DNA from: Pseudalkalibacillus hwajinpoensis
GTDB lineage: Bacteria; Bacillota; Bacilli; Bacillales; Guptibacillaceae
Assembly (NCBI RefSeq): GCF_015234585.1
Contig: NZ_JADFCM010000009.1
Coordinates: 76,989 to 140,988, forward strand
Reading direction: 5' to 3'
Length of the DNA: 64,000 nt
Shown here: positions 61,552-64,000 of the stretch, in pieces
Layout: each line of letters starts with the position of its first letter
Position numbering within the stretch: the first letter of the stretch is position 1
Translations under genes and position numbers: made by a program
Notes under the pieces: model-generated
Seen by the model: only the letters and a program-made list of their open reading frames with translations
Told to the model about the DNA's origin: nothing
Database searches by the model: none

Positions 61552-64000
<2,449 letters not shown>

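Overview
The window looks like a chromosomal segment of a Bacillaceae bacterium outside the B. subtilis group. The gene order yebE-yebG-purEKBCSQLFMNHD ... yerA-yerC-pcrB-pcrA-ligA-camS-putP-gatCAB-dgkB-rlmCD is what I recall for the B. subtilis purine-operon region. Strong AGGAGG-type ribosome binding sites, frequent TTG/GTG starts and a guanine riboswitch agree with this.

Layout. (1) 1-5420: an aldehyde dehydrogenase (cut by the window edge), a HAD phosphatase, katG with a probable PerR box, and a HesB-like gene. (2) 5449-19433: an AT-rich integrative element of about 14 kb, inserted in the 3' end of rlmCD. (3) 19389-27327: rlmCD, dgkB, gatBAC, putP and a tiny membrane gene. (4) 27804-28808: a Zur-type operator and a zinc-binding lipoprotein. 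(5) 28849-37882: camS-ligA-pcrA-pcrB, a block of structured repeats, yerC and yerA. (6) 38369-51331: the 12-gene purine operon, read right to left behind a PurR operator, a sigma-A promoter and a guanine riboswitch. (7) 51336-52740: yebG, yebE and a small heat-shock protein. (8) 52795-58579: a urease operon ureABCEFGD plus a UreH-like nickel transporter, with a TnrA/GlnR-type box upstream. (9) 58633-60638: a quinone/electrophile-stress cluster (nitroreductase, CatE-like dioxygenase, divergent one-Cys HxlR regulator). (10) 60837-64000: the end of an rRNA operon on the minus strand (partial 23S, a 5S, and a broken second 5S).

The main discovery is the element. Its two ends share the octamer ACGTGCGT. 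At the left end the octamer is followed on the minus strand by codons THVECVAVLEL-stop and then a strong terminator, which is the displaced original tail of rlmCD. At the right end rlmCD continues in frame into a replacement tail, [15 protein letters not shown] large serine recombinase lies at the right end. Inside are two probable phage-defence cargos. One is a 1310-residue protein with a Cap4/Mrr-like nuclease domain, a STAND-type NTPase and a helical C-terminus. The other is a reverse-transcriptase module: promoter, a roughly 185-nt structured RNA, RT, a 213-residue unknown protein and a terminator. This layout resembles DRT (defence-associated RT) systems that carry a template RNA, but I cannot assign it to a known type. 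The element also carries an HUH replication initiator with an excisionase-like HTH gene, an RNase H-like protein and several unknown genes, so it may excise and replicate.

Other observations are two short palindrome arrays with a period of about 20 bp, a 120-bp tandem repeat whose stems covary between copies, and a 5S duplicate interrupted by a structured insertion.
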